A stretch of 64,000 bases of DNA from Prochlorococcus sp. RS04 (GTDB taxonomy: Bacteria > Cyanobacteriota > Cyanobacteriia > PCC-6307 > Cyanobiaceae). The stretch lies in contig NZ_CP018346.1 in the NCBI RefSeq assembly GCF_001989455.1, forward strand, positions 1 to 64,000, in the 5' to 3' direction. Below are positions 8,850 through 17,739 of this stretch, piece after piece; position 1 is the first letter of the stretch; every line of letters starts with the position of its first letter. A model generated the notes under the pieces. It saw nothing but the letters and a program-made list of their open reading frames with translations. It was not told where the DNA came from and did not search any database. The position numbers and the translations under genes are program-made.

Positions 8850-10739
8850 TTAATTATTTAACTTAAATTTCTTAACAATTTTTTCTGCCATCTGATCAGG
8901 CTTAAGTCCTAATTTTTCTTTACTCTGGTCAGGTGAAGCATGATCAACTAAAACATCGGGTATACCTATCCTGTATACAGGAATGTTTACATCATTATCG
9001 TTAAGTAATTCAACTATTGCAGAACCAAATCCACCAATTAAGGTTCCTTCTTCCATAGTTACCACTTTTTGAATTCTACATGCTAATGGCATAATAAGAT
9101 TTTTATCTAGAGGTTTCACAAATCTCGCATTAACAATACATGTATTAATGTTCATATTTTTTAGGATTTTTGAAGTTTCAATAGCTGATGCAACCATTGA
9201 TCCATAAGCAATAATTAAAATATCTTCTCCTTCTTCAAGTATTTCAGCTTCGCCAATATTTAAAGGTTCCCAACCTTCATCCATTACAGCCACCCCTAAT
9301 CCAGAACCTCTTGGTATTCTTAGAGCTGTAGGACCATTATGGTTAATTGAAGTTATTAACATTCTCTGTAATTCAGACTCATCTTTTGGTGCCATCAATA
9401 CAAAATTAGGTATAGATCTCATATAACTGATATCGTATTGACCTTGATGAGTAGGACCGTCAGCTCCAACTATCCCAGCTCTATCAAGTACAAACGATAC
9501 AGGTAAATTTTGTATCCCTACATCATGAATCAATTGATCGAATGCACGTTGTAGAAAAGTACTATAAATAGCTACAACAGGTTTAAGACCATCACAAGAC
9601 ATTCCTGCCGCCAGAGTAACTGCATGTTGTTCTGCTATTCCTACATCGATATATTGATCTGGAATATTTTTTTGCAATATATCTAAACCAGTCCCTGTAG
9701 CCATTGCTGCTGTAATACCAACGACTTTGCTATCCTGTTCACATATTTTCAATAAGGTTTGACCAAATATTTTACTATAACTAACAGGTTTAGGTTTCTT
9801 AGATGGAATTGATTTCCCAGTTGTTAGATCAAATGCTGACTGTGCATGATATCCAACCTGATCAGCTTCTGCATAAGGATATCCCTTGCCTTTGGTTGTA
9901 ACTACATGAACAAGTACAGGTTTTTTAAGTTTATGAGCAGCGTTAAAAGTATTAACTAAATTTCCAATATCATGTCCGTCAATTGGACCCATATAAGTAA
10001 ATCCAAGTTCTTCAAAAACAGCTCCAACCTTTGGCACTGCTAGTCTTCTAACGCTTCCTTTAATATTTTTTAGCTCTTCTGGAATATCCTTACCAATTAT
10101 TGGAATATTTTTAACACTTTCTTGAACACTATCGGACAAAAATTGCAACGGTGGACTAACTCTTACTTTATTTAAGTAAGATGAAAGGGCTCCAACTGGA
10201 GGCGAAATAGACATATCATTATCGTTTAATACTACAACTAAAGGAGTGTTTGGTAAGTGACCTGCATGATTTATAGCTTCTAATGCCATACCTCCAGTTA
10301 ATGCTCCATCTCCAATAACTGCAACACATTTATAATTTTCACCTTTTCTATCTCTTGCTATTGCCATTCCTAAAGCAGCAGATATAGAAGTACTTGCATG
10401 TCCAGCTCCAAAATGATCAAACTTACTTTCACTTCTCTTGAGATATCCCGCGACTCCATTTTGTTGTCTAAGGGAATCAAATTGACTAAAACGTCCTGTT
10501 ATTAATTTATGAGGATAACCTTGATGTCCTACATCCCAAACAACCTTATCAAAATCAAGATCAAGAGTTTGATATAAAGCCAATGTAAGCTCAACTACAC
10601 CTAATCCAGGCCCAAGATGTCCACCACTAGTAGATACTACTTGTAGATGTCTTTCTCTAATTTGACATGCAATTTCTTCTAATTGTGAAACTGTTAAGCC
10701 ATGAAGTTGATTTGGATGACTTAACTCACTTAAAAGCAT
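8850..10739 (-). CDS. dxs: 1-deoxy-D-xylulose-5-phosphate synthase
   Basis: Thiamine-diphosphate enzyme that condenses pyruvate and glyceraldehyde-3-phosphate, the entry step of the MEP isoprenoid pathway for carotenoids, chlorophyll phytol and quinones. Seen: the [15 protein letters not shown] segment, the ThDP/Mg motif [15 protein letters not shown] (near residue 143), and the pyrimidine-domain [16 protein letters not shown] with the catalytic Glu (near 367). Length 629 is usual. ATG start; the spacer to the divergent ilvA is 116 bases and would hold both promoters. ispE of the same pathway lies at 33373-34308. Confidence 0.97.
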   Translation of the reverse strand: MLLSELSHPNQLHGLTVSQLEEIACQIRERHLQVVSTSGGHLGPGLGVVELTLALYQTLDLDFDKVVWDVGHQGYPHKLITGRFSQFDSLRQQNGVAGYLKRSESKFDHFGAGHASTSISAALGMAIARDRKGENYKCVAVIGDGALTGGMALEAINHAGHLPNTPLVVVLNDNDMSISPPVGALSSYLNKVRVSPPLQFLSDSVQESVKNIPIIGKDIPEELKNIKGSVRRLAVPKVGAVFEELGFTYMGPIDGHDIGNLVNTFNAAHKLKKPVLVHVVTTKGKGYPYAEADQVGYHAQSAFDLTTGKSIPSKKPKPVSYSKIFGQTLLKICEQDSKVVGITAAMATGTGLDILQKNIPDQYIDVGIAEQHAVTLAAGMSCDGLKPVVAIYSTFLQRAFDQLIHDVGIQNLPVSFVLDRAGIVGADGPTHQGQYDISYMRSIPNFVLMAPKDESELQRMLITSINHNGPTALRIPRGSGLGVAVMDEGWEPLNIGEAEILEEGEDILIIAYGSMVASAIETSKILKNMNINTCIVNARFVKPLDKNLIMPLACRIQKVVTMEEGTLIGGFGSAIVELLNDNDVNIPVYRIGIPDVLVDHASPDQSKEKLGLKPDQMAEKIVKKFKLNN

Positions 10740-10855
10740 TTAACAAAAATTGGTATCTATATAATCTAAAACGCCGAGGTGCAAAATGAGTATTTTTTTT
10801 GAAATAGATCATGTAATGTTTTATTAGATTAATAATTAATGCTAAAAATATATAT

Positions 10856-12397
10856 ATGAATGATTATTTTGAAAAAATACTTCAAGCTGAAGTCTATGAA
10901 GTTGCAAAAAAAACACCACTAGAGAAAGCTCATAATTTAAGTAATACACTTAATAATGAAGTTTTTCTAAAAAGAGAAGATCTTCAGGATGTATTTTCAT
11001 TCAAAATAAGAGGTGCATATAACAAAATGAGTAAGCTCACTAATTCACAGCTTGCTCAGGGTGTAATTACTTCTAGTGCTGGTAATCATGCTCAAGGGGT
11101 TGCACTTAGTGCCCTTAAGTTAAATTGCGAAGCAACTATATTAATGCCCATTACCACACCTCTAGTAAAAGTTAATGCAGTAAAAAAATTAAAAGCAAAA
11201 GTTATATTATATGGCGATAACTATGATGAAACTTATAAAGAGGCAATAAGGATTAGCCAAGAAAAAAATTTATGCTTTATTCATCCCTTTGATGATCCAG
11301 AAGTAATAGCTGGACAAGGAACTATAGCTATAGAACTAGAACAGCAGCTTAAAGAAAAACCTTATGCAATTTATATTGCTGTAGGTGGTGGGGGATTGAT
11401 ATCAGGTATATCCTTATACCTTAAAAAAGTATGGCCTGAAGTAAAAATAATTGGTGTAGAACCAGAAGATGCAGACGCTATGACGAAATCTTTGGAAGAA
11501 GAAAAAATTGTGGAACTATCTTCCGTAGGTCAATTTGCAGATGGAGTGGCGGTTAAAAAAATTGGTAAAAATACTTTTGATATTTGTAGAAAATATATAG
11601 ATAAGATGATTAGGGTTAATACTGATGAAATCTGTGCTGCTATAAAAGATGTTTTTGAGGATACTAGATCAATACTAGAGCCCGCAGGTGCCTTATCAAT
11701 AGCGGGAATGAAAAAAGATATTTTAAATTCGAATCATTCAAATAAAAAAATGGTTGCGATTGCATGTGGTGCAAATATGAATTTCGAGAGGCTTAGATTT
11801 GTAGCAGAAAGAGCAGAACTTGGAGAGTGTAAAGAAGTAATGATGGCTGTTGAAATTCCTGAACGTGCTGGTAGTCTAATTGATTTTTGTAAGTTACTTG
11901 ATAATAGAAATTTAACTGAATTTAGCTATAGGATGTCAAATTCAAAGAATGCACAGATCTTTGTAGGGGTTCAAGTCTATGGTTTAAATGATAAAAAAAA
12001 TCTATTAAATGTATTTAAAAATTCTGAATACTCATTTATTGACATAAGTGATGATGAATTATCTAAAAATCATCTCAGACATATGGTAGGTGGAAGATTA
12101 CCAAGGGATTTTAAAGAGATGGAATATAGAAACTTTATTGAGCTTTTATATAGATTTGAGTTTCCTGAAAGGCCAGGCGCATTAATAAACTTCTTAAATA
12201 ATATGAAGTCAAATTGGTCTATAAGCGTATTTCACTACAGGAATTATGGATCTGATGTAGGAAAAATTGTTATTGGAGTTTTGATTGACAAAAATGAGAT
12301 TTTAGAATGGAATAATTTTGTAAAAATTCTAGGCTATAAATTCTGGGATGAAACTAAAAACGATACATATAGATTATTCCTTGGTGCATCAGATTAA
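10856..12397 (+). CDS. ilvA: threonine dehydratase, biosynthetic
   Basis: PLP enzyme that deaminates threonine to 2-oxobutanoate, the first step of isoleucine synthesis. The PLP lysine is in SFKIRGAYNKM near residue 50, the Asn/Ser ring SSAGNHAQGVA near 80 and the phosphate-binding GGGGLISG near 178. The C-terminal ~180 residues hold two ACT-like regulatory domains (each with PERAGSLIDF/PERPGALINF), so feedback control by isoleucine and valine is expected. Length 513 equals the E. coli form. The next gene, scpB, starts about 30 bases downstream. Confidence 0.96.
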   Translation: MNDYFEKILQAEVYEVAKKTPLEKAHNLSNTLNNEVFLKREDLQDVFSFKIRGAYNKMSKLTNSQLAQGVITSSAGNHAQGVALSALKLNCEATILMPITTPLVKVNAVKKLKAKVILYGDNYDETYKEAIRISQEKNLCFIHPFDDPEVIAGQGTIAIELEQQLKEKPYAIYIAVGGGGLISGISLYLKKVWPEVKIIGVEPEDADAMTKSLEEEKIVELSSVGQFADGVAVKKIGKNTFDICRKYIDKMIRVNTDEICAAIKDVFEDTRSILEPAGALSIAGMKKDILNSNHSNKKMVAIACGANMNFERLRFVAERAELGECKEVMMAVEIPERAGSLIDFCKLLDNRNLTEFSYRMSNSKNAQIFVGVQVYGLNDKKNLLNVFKNSEYSFIDISDDELSKNHLRHMVGGRLPRDFKEMEYRNFIELLYRFEFPERPGALINFLNNMKSNWSISVFHYRNYGSDVGKIVIGVLIDKNEILEWNNFVKILGYKFWDETKNDTYRLFLGASD

Positions 12398-12427
12398 ATT
12401 TAAGGTAGATTAGGAAAGATTTCGGTA

Positions 12428-12970
12428 ATTAAAATCAATCAATCTGATCTAAATACCACGCCAATATCTGATATAGATCTAGTTACTAAAGTTGAAGCTG
12501 TTCTATATTTAAAAGGCAGACCAATAACAAAAAAAGATCTTTCAGAAATTACTAATTCTGATATAAATTCAATAAATGATGCAATTAAAGATCTAAAAAA
12601 TAAATACTCTAATCCCAACTCAGCTATTGAATTAAATGCAGTTAATAACAGTTTTTCTCTCGAACTAAAATCTAGTCTTAATGAATTCGTCGATGATTTA
12701 CTTCCTTCTGATTTGAAAACATCAGAATTAAGGACATTGGCAACTATTGCGATCAAAAAAAAGATCCTGCAATCGGACCTCATACTTCTTCGAGGTTCAG
12801 GTGCTTATGATCATATTAAAGAATTATTAGAAAAGAAATTCATCGTCAAACGGAGGCAAAAAGATGGCAGATCATATTGGCTATCATTATCAGAAAAGTT
12901 TTTTCAAACTTTTGCTGTAAGTAATGAATATCTCTCAAATATAGGAAGTGGTAACAATAAGCAGCAATAA
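12428..12970 (+). CDS. scpB: segregation and condensation protein B, start codon unclear
   Basis: Winged-helix partner of SMC-ScpA, needed for chromosome organisation. The C-terminal winged helix is clear (SELRTLATIAIKKKI, LLRGSGAYDHIKELL, RRQKDGRSYWLSLSEKFF). The same frame is open upstream to a stop at 12401 and encodes the expected N-terminal winged helix (VTKVEAVLYLKGRPITKKDLS). No ATG, GTG or TTG exists in frame until TTG 12713, which would remove the first domain. I placed the start at ATT 12428, nine bases after an AGGAAAG ribosome site at 12412-12418, giving 180 residues. Alternatives are ATT 12419 or a sequence error. Confidence 0.8.
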   Translation: MKINQSDLNTTPISDIDLVTKVEAVLYLKGRPITKKDLSEITNSDINSINDAIKDLKNKYSNPNSAIELNAVNNSFSLELKSSLNEFVDDLLPSDLKTSELRTLATIAIKKKILQSDLILLRGSGAYDHIKELLEKKFIVKRRQKDGRSYWLSLSEKFFQTFAVSNEYLSNIGSGNNKQQ

Positions 12971-13005
12971 TAAGGAAATGTTAGGATGTATTAAATTACG
13001 ACAAG

Positions 13006-13287
13006 ATGATGTTATCTGAGATTTTTGCAGTTTTGGGTCAAACTTTATCAATTTATTCTTTCATATTGATAATAAGAATTTTACTTACATGGTTTCCAGG
13101 TATTGATTGGAGTAACGGAGTTTTATCTGCATTAACTTCTATCACAGATCCTTATTTAAACATTTTTAGAGGTATTATCCCTCCAATAGGTGGATTTGAT
13201 ATTTCATCTTTGTTAGCTTTTTTACTTTTAAATGTTATTCAAAATTTAATTACAAATCTCCAGTATGCAAGCTTAGGTTATAGCTGA
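13006..13287 (+). CDS. YggT family membrane protein
   Basis: Integral membrane protein of 93 residues with hydrophobic segments near 8-28 and 60-85, joined by the conserved RILLTWFPGIDW and DPYLNIFRGIIPPIGGFDISSLLAFLLL motifs of the YggT/Ycf19 family. Cyanobacterial and plastid members affect chloroplast or nucleoid distribution and cytochrome assembly; the exact role here is unknown. Tandem ATG codons at 13006 and 13009. It converges on the MazG-like gene with only two bases between stop codons. Confidence 0.9.
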   Translation: MMLSEIFAVLGQTLSIYSFILIIRILLTWFPGIDWSNGVLSALTSITDPYLNIFRGIIPPIGGFDISSLLAFLLLNVIQNLITNLQYASLGYS

Positions 13288-13289
13288 AT

Positions 13290-13619
13290 TTATCTATCAT
13301 CTCCCGAACCTCTTATCTTGCCTTTAGCTGCTCTTAATTTTAATTTTTCAAGGTTTTGTAATGCAACATCCTCTAAATTGAAATTTAATTCTGTACAAAG
13401 ATTTGATACATACCACAAAACGTCTCCTAACTCTTTTTTAATACCTAATCTTGATTCGTTATCAAATATTCCATTTTTATCTCTTATAACTTTTTTCACT
13501 TTTTCTGCAACCTCACCAGCCTCTCCCACTAAACCAAGAGTTGGATAAATATTATTTGAACCTAAATCTGGATATTGTGCTGTTTCTCTAGCTTTTTTCT
13601 GATAAGTTTTAAAATCCAT
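13290..13619 (-). CDS. MazG-like nucleotide pyrophosphohydrolase
   Basis: All-alpha NTP pyrophosphatase family protein of 109 residues. The metal-binding pattern is present: E-A-G-E-V-A-E-K in the first helix (near residue 33) and KKELGDVLWYVSNL (near 62), giving the ExxE...ExxD arrangement. Such single-domain enzymes hydrolyse aberrant or excess (d)NTPs; the substrate cannot be told from sequence. ATG start. Opposite strand to both neighbours, so it is a single-gene unit, with 61 bases to the divergent pyk. Confidence 0.85.
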   Translation of the reverse strand: MDFKTYQKKARETAQYPDLGSNNIYPTLGLVGEAGEVAEKVKKVIRDKNGIFDNESRLGIKKELGDVLWYVSNLCTELNFNLEDVALQNLEKLKLRAAKGKIRGSGDDR

Positions 13620-13680
13620 GACTTAAATAACTAACTTTGGGTATGGTAAATTTATTTATATCTAGCAATATTATCTATAT

Positions 13681-15471
13681 ATGTCGAATATTGATTTAAA
13701 AAGAAGAACAAAAATAGTAGCAACTATTGGCCCAGCAACTCAATCTGAAGAGATAATTTCAAATTTAATTAAGGCTGGAGTAACAACATTCAGATTAAAT
13801 TTCTCTCATGGAGATCATAAAGATCATGCTGAGAGAATTAAAACCATAAGGGAAGTATCAAAAAAATTAGATATAGATATTGGAATATTGCAAGATCTTC
13901 AAGGACCTAAAATACGATTAGGGCGCTTTAAAGATGGGCCAGTAAAAGTTAAAAAAGGCGATAAATTCACACTGACATCAAATGAAGTCGATTGTACAAA
14001 TACTATTGCAAATGTTACCTACGACAAACTTTCTCAAGAGGTTAGCGAAGGGAAAAGAATACTTTTAGATGATGGAAAAATAGAAATGATTGTAGAAAAA
14101 GTTGATACAAAAGCTAATAATTTGGAGTGCATGGTAACTGTAGGAGGGGTTCTTTCAAACAATAAAGGTGTTAATTTTCCAGATGTCCAATTATCAGTAA
14201 AAGCTTTAACAGAAAAAGATAAAGAAGATTTAAAATTCGGTTTATCTGAAGGAGTTGATTGGATAGCACTAAGTTTCGTAAGAAATCCATCCGATATAAA
14301 TGAGATAAAAGATTTAATAAACAAAAATGGGCATTCAACTCCTGTGGTCGCAAAAATAGAAAAATTTGAAGCAATTGATCAGATCGATACAGTATTACCC
14401 TTATGTGATGGGGTTATGGTTGCAAGAGGTGATTTGGGAGTTGAAATGCCTGCTGAAGAAGTTCCTCTTTTACAAAAGGAGTTAATAAGAAAAGCCAATT
14501 CATTAGGTATCCCAATAATTACAGCGACTCAAATGCTTGATTCTATGGCATCTAACCCAAGACCAACAAGGGCCGAAGTTAGTGATGTAGCGAATGCAAT
14601 TCTAGATGGTACTGATGCTGTAATGCTTTCAAACGAAACTGCAGTTGGCGATTATCCTGTAGAGGCAGTTGAAACGATGGCAACCATAGCAAGAAGAATT
14701 GAAAGGGATTATCCACTTAAGGCTATTGATAGTCACTTACCCAGTACGATCCCAAATGCTATTAGTGCAGCAGTAAGTAATATAGCTAGACAACTTGATG
14801 CAGGGGCTATAATCCCTTTAACAAAATCAGGTTCTACCGCTCGAAATGTAAGTAAGTTCAGACCACCAACACCTATATTGGCAACTACTACAGAGAAGAG
14901 TGTAGCGAGAAGATTGCAACTAGTTTGGGGAGTTACTCCAATAGTTGTTAAAAATGATGAAAGAACAGCAAAAACTTTTAGTTTAGCTATGCAAATTGCT
15001 CAGGAGATGGGAATCCTTAATCAAGGAGATTTAGTAGTTCAAACCGCAGGTACATTGACTGGAATTAGCGGTTCTACAGATTTAATAAAAGTCGGTTTGG
15101 TAAGAAAGATTGTATCAAGAGGTATTTCAATAGGAGAAATCGGTGTTACAGGTAAAGCAAGAATAATTAAAAATAATCTTGATATATCCTTAATTTGCCC
15201 AGGAGAAATATTATTTGTTCCGAAGGAATTAATGAAAAATATTCCATTGAGTAAAAATATTGCCGGTATTGTTACGAACCAAAATGTAAATGATGTTTAT
15301 GCTTTGTTTAACAAAAATAATAAAAAGATTTCTACAATTTGTAATTTAGAAAATATGGATAAACATGAAATCAGTAATGGCGACCTTATTACACTGCAGC
15401 TAAATGAAGGTGTTATATACATGGGGCAAATTGAAGATGATGATTCATTAGATAAATATAAATATGTCTAG
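13681..15471 (+). CDS. pyk: pyruvate kinase with C-terminal swivelling domain
   Basis: Converts phosphoenolpyruvate and ADP to pyruvate and ATP. Seen: N-terminal KIVATIGPAT, the RLNFSHGDH substrate segment, catalytic lysine in VAKIEKFEAIDQID (near residue 225), ARGDLGVEMP metal site (near 250) and ITATQMLDSM (near 280). At 596 residues it carries an extra C-terminal ~110 residues (KARIIKNN, PGEILFVPKE) resembling the phosphohistidine-like swivelling domain of some cyanobacterial and Bacillus pyruvate kinases. It overlaps the following permease gene by 8 bases. Confidence 0.96.
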   Translation: MSNIDLKRRTKIVATIGPATQSEEIISNLIKAGVTTFRLNFSHGDHKDHAERIKTIREVSKKLDIDIGILQDLQGPKIRLGRFKDGPVKVKKGDKFTLTSNEVDCTNTIANVTYDKLSQEVSEGKRILLDDGKIEMIVEKVDTKANNLECMVTVGGVLSNNKGVNFPDVQLSVKALTEKDKEDLKFGLSEGVDWIALSFVRNPSDINEIKDLINKNGHSTPVVAKIEKFEAIDQIDTVLPLCDGVMVARGDLGVEMPAEEVPLLQKELIRKANSLGIPIITATQMLDSMASNPRPTRAEVSDVANAILDGTDAVMLSNETAVGDYPVEAVETMATIARRIERDYPLKAIDSHLPSTIPNAISAAVSNIARQLDAGAIIPLTKSGSTARNVSKFRPPTPILATTTEKSVARRLQLVWGVTPIVVKNDERTAKTFSLAMQIAQEMGILNQGDLVVQTAGTLTGISGSTDLIKVGLVRKIVSRGISIGEIGVTGKARIIKNNLDISLICPGEILFVPKELMKNIPLSKNIAGIVTNQNVNDVYALFNKNNKKISTICNLENMDKHEISNGDLITLQLNEGVIYMGQIEDDDSLDKYKYV

Positions 15472-16696
15472 GAATATCTCAATAAAAGAAGCCTTAGGCA
15501 TGGCCACAAAAACTTTAGTTTCGAACAAATTGAGAAGTTCTTTAACAATGCTGGGGATAATTATAGGAAATGCATCAGTTATTACACTTGTTGGGCTTGG
15601 AAGAGGTGCTCAAACATTAGCTAAAAACCAATTAAGTAATTTAGGTGCGAATGTTTTATTCATTGTTCCTGGAAATAATGACACCAGAAGAAGAGGTATT
15701 TCATTTCCTAAAAATCTTGTTTTAGAAGATGCAATAGCAATAAGTAATCAAGTCCCAACAGTTAAAAAAGTTGCGCCTCAAATTTCTGCTAACGAAATAG
15801 TGCAGTCAAATTCTAAAAGTCTAAATATATCAATTGCAGGAGTTACACCCGAATTTCTTGAAGTAAGAAGCTTTGAAGTTGATAAGGGAAGATTTATATC
15901 TAAGAGTGATATTAATAGTGCTAGAAGTTATGTAGTAATAGGTCCTGATCTTAAAGACGAATTTTTCAAAGATAATTCTTCATCACTTGGTGAAAAAATC
16001 AGAATTAAAGACCATACTTATGAAATTATTGGAATATTAAAACCAAAAGGTGCTGTATTTGGAAGTAATCAAGACAAAAATGCTTATATTCCATTAACCA
16101 CCATGGTTAATAGGATTACAGGGAAGGACCCAACATATGGAGTAAGTTTAAGCTTTATTAGTGTTGAAGCGATAGATAAAAATGCAACTAGTGCCGCTAA
16201 ATTTCAGATTACTAACTTATTAAGGCAAAGACATAAAATAATCCGAGATGATGACTTTGCGGTTAGATCACAAGAAGATGCATTGAATATAGTAACCAAT
16301 ATAACAAGTGGGCTAACGTTTTTATTGGCTGGTATTGGGGCAGTATCTTTGGTGGTTGGCGGCATTGGAATCATGAATATTATGCTTGTTTCTGTAAGTG
16401 AAAGGACTGAAGAAATTGGACTTAGAAAAGCAATAGGAGCTAAACAGTCAGATATATTAATTCAATTTTTGATTGAAGCATTGATTTTATCTACAATTGG
16501 CGGGTTAATTGGAACAACAACAGGATTATCAGGTGTTTTTCTTTTATCTCTGATAACACCACTTCCTGCATCAGTAGGAATTACAACTACTTTTTCCACC
16601 ATGATCATTTCAGGATCAATAGGTTTAATCTTTGGCGTTTTACCTGCAAAAAGAGCTTCCAAATTAGATCCAATTGTTGCATTAAGAAGTTTATAA
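15464..16696 (+). CDS. ABC transporter permease, MacB/FtsX type
   Basis: Mechanotransmission-type permease of 410 residues. One membrane helix near residues 25-50 (LTMLGIIIGNASVITLVGLG), a large extracytoplasmic MacB-like domain (about 60-270), then three C-terminal helices of an FtsX domain with the characteristic GGIGIMNIMLVSVSERTEEIGLRKAIGA. Such proteins drive lipoprotein or small-molecule export with a MacB-type ATPase, which is not next to it here. It starts inside pyk with an 8-base overlap. Substrate unknown. Confidence 0.88.
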   Translation: MSRNISIKEALGMATKTLVSNKLRSSLTMLGIIIGNASVITLVGLGRGAQTLAKNQLSNLGANVLFIVPGNNDTRRRGISFPKNLVLEDAIAISNQVPTVKKVAPQISANEIVQSNSKSLNISIAGVTPEFLEVRSFEVDKGRFISKSDINSARSYVVIGPDLKDEFFKDNSSSLGEKIRIKDHTYEIIGILKPKGAVFGSNQDKNAYIPLTTMVNRITGKDPTYGVSLSFISVEAIDKNATSAAKFQITNLLRQRHKIIRDDDFAVRSQEDALNIVTNITSGLTFLLAGIGAVSLVVGGIGIMNIMLVSVSERTEEIGLRKAIGAKQSDILIQFLIEALILSTIGGLIGTTTGLSGVFLLSLITPLPASVGITTTFSTMIISGSIGLIFGVLPAKRASKLDPIVALRSL

Positions 16697-16711
16697 ATAT
16701 AATTTTTAATA

Positions 16712-17290
16712 ATGCTCAATTTTTATAAATTAATTGAGATATTGGTGAGTCTTCAATCAATAGTAATAACATCAATGTTACCTGTTTATATTCCACTACC
16801 TTTTATCTATAAATCTAGTAATAACTTTGACTTACCTATCACATGGCAAATTCCGACCATAATTTTATTAACACTTATATTCCATAAAAAAGTTGTATTC
16901 AGAGCATTTTCTATATATATAATTTTGGGGTTATTTATACTTCCTATCTTTCAACAAGGAGGTTCATTAGGTTATTTGCTCACTCCAAATTTTGGTTATT
17001 TATTAGGTTTATATCCATTAATAAAAATAATTGATAATTTAAATAATAGAAATAAAATAAACGTTGGAAACTTTTTAAAAAACGGATTTATAGCAATAGG
17101 TGCTATGCATTTAACTGGAATATTTTACAACTTCTTACAAATCATATTCTACAGTCAATACAATTTATTTTTATATAATTTAGGGAAATACTCATTAGGT
17201 AAAATTGGATATCATTTTTTAATGCTTTTTCCACTTTTATTACTTATTAAACCTATAGAACATTTAAAACGTAGAAATAATGACTATTAA
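16712..17290 (+). CDS. bioY: biotin transporter BioY
   Basis: Substrate-binding (S) subunit of an energy-coupling-factor type biotin transporter. The 192 residues form about six membrane helices; the QGGSLGYLLTPNFGYLLG motif (near residue 87) is typical of BioY's GGxxGxxxxPTxGYLxG signature. The fit identifies the family well although other positions are strongly drifted to Ile/Leu/Asn/Lys. ATG start; it overlaps lspA by 11 bases. No energising EcfA/EcfT gene is nearby; solitary BioY can work alone or with a shared module. Confidence 0.88.
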   Translation: MLNFYKLIEILVSLQSIVITSMLPVYIPLPFIYKSSNNFDLPITWQIPTIILLTLIFHKKVVFRAFSIYIILGLFILPIFQQGGSLGYLLTPNFGYLLGLYPLIKIIDNLNNRNKINVGNFLKNGFIAIGAMHLTGIFYNFLQIIFYSQYNLFLYNLGKYSLGKIGYHFLMLFPLLLLIKPIEHLKRRNNDY

Positions 17291-17738
17291 TATAAAAACA
17301 AAATTATATTTTGTATCTTTAAGTATTTTTATTGTTCTAATTGATCAATTTACGAAATATTTAATGTTTTATAATAAAAAATTATTTATTAATAAAAATT
17401 TTCTTTTATTCAAATTAGACTTTGTAAAAAATTATGGAGCAGCATTTAATATATTAAGTGGTAGTAGAGTATTTTTATCTTTAATAAGTATTTTTTTTTC
17501 TATATTACTTCTTTATTTGATATTTAGGAAAAATACTTTAAACTCATTTGATCTATATTCTTATAGCTTTATTCTTGGAGGAACTATTGGTAATGGTATA
17601 GATAGGATATATAGAGGTTTTGTAATTGATTTTATAAATTTAAATATTATAAATTTTCCAGTATTTAATATTGCTGATATATCTATTAATATTGGTTTCA
17701 TTTTTTTACTATACAACATTTTTAAAAATAATCGATAA
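17280..17738 (+). CDS. lspA: lipoprotein signal peptidase (signal peptidase II)
   Basis: Membrane aspartyl protease that removes signal peptides from prolipoproteins. Four membrane helices in 152 residues. Conserved motifs: DQFTKY near residue 22, VKNYGAAFNILSG near 56, GNGIDRIYRGFVIDF with the first catalytic Asp near 116, and FNIADISINIG with the second near 133. Overlaps bioY by 11 bases and ends 1 base before the GTPase ATG. Extremely AT-rich with long Ile/Leu/Phe/Asn runs, but all catalytic residues are intact. Confidence 0.93.
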   Translation: MTINIKTKLYFVSLSIFIVLIDQFTKYLMFYNKKLFINKNFLLFKLDFVKNYGAAFNILSGSRVFLSLISIFFSILLLYLIFRKNTLNSFDLYSYSFILGGTIGNGIDRIYRGFVIDFINLNIINFPVFNIADISINIGFIFLLYNIFKNNR

Positions 17739-17739
17739 A

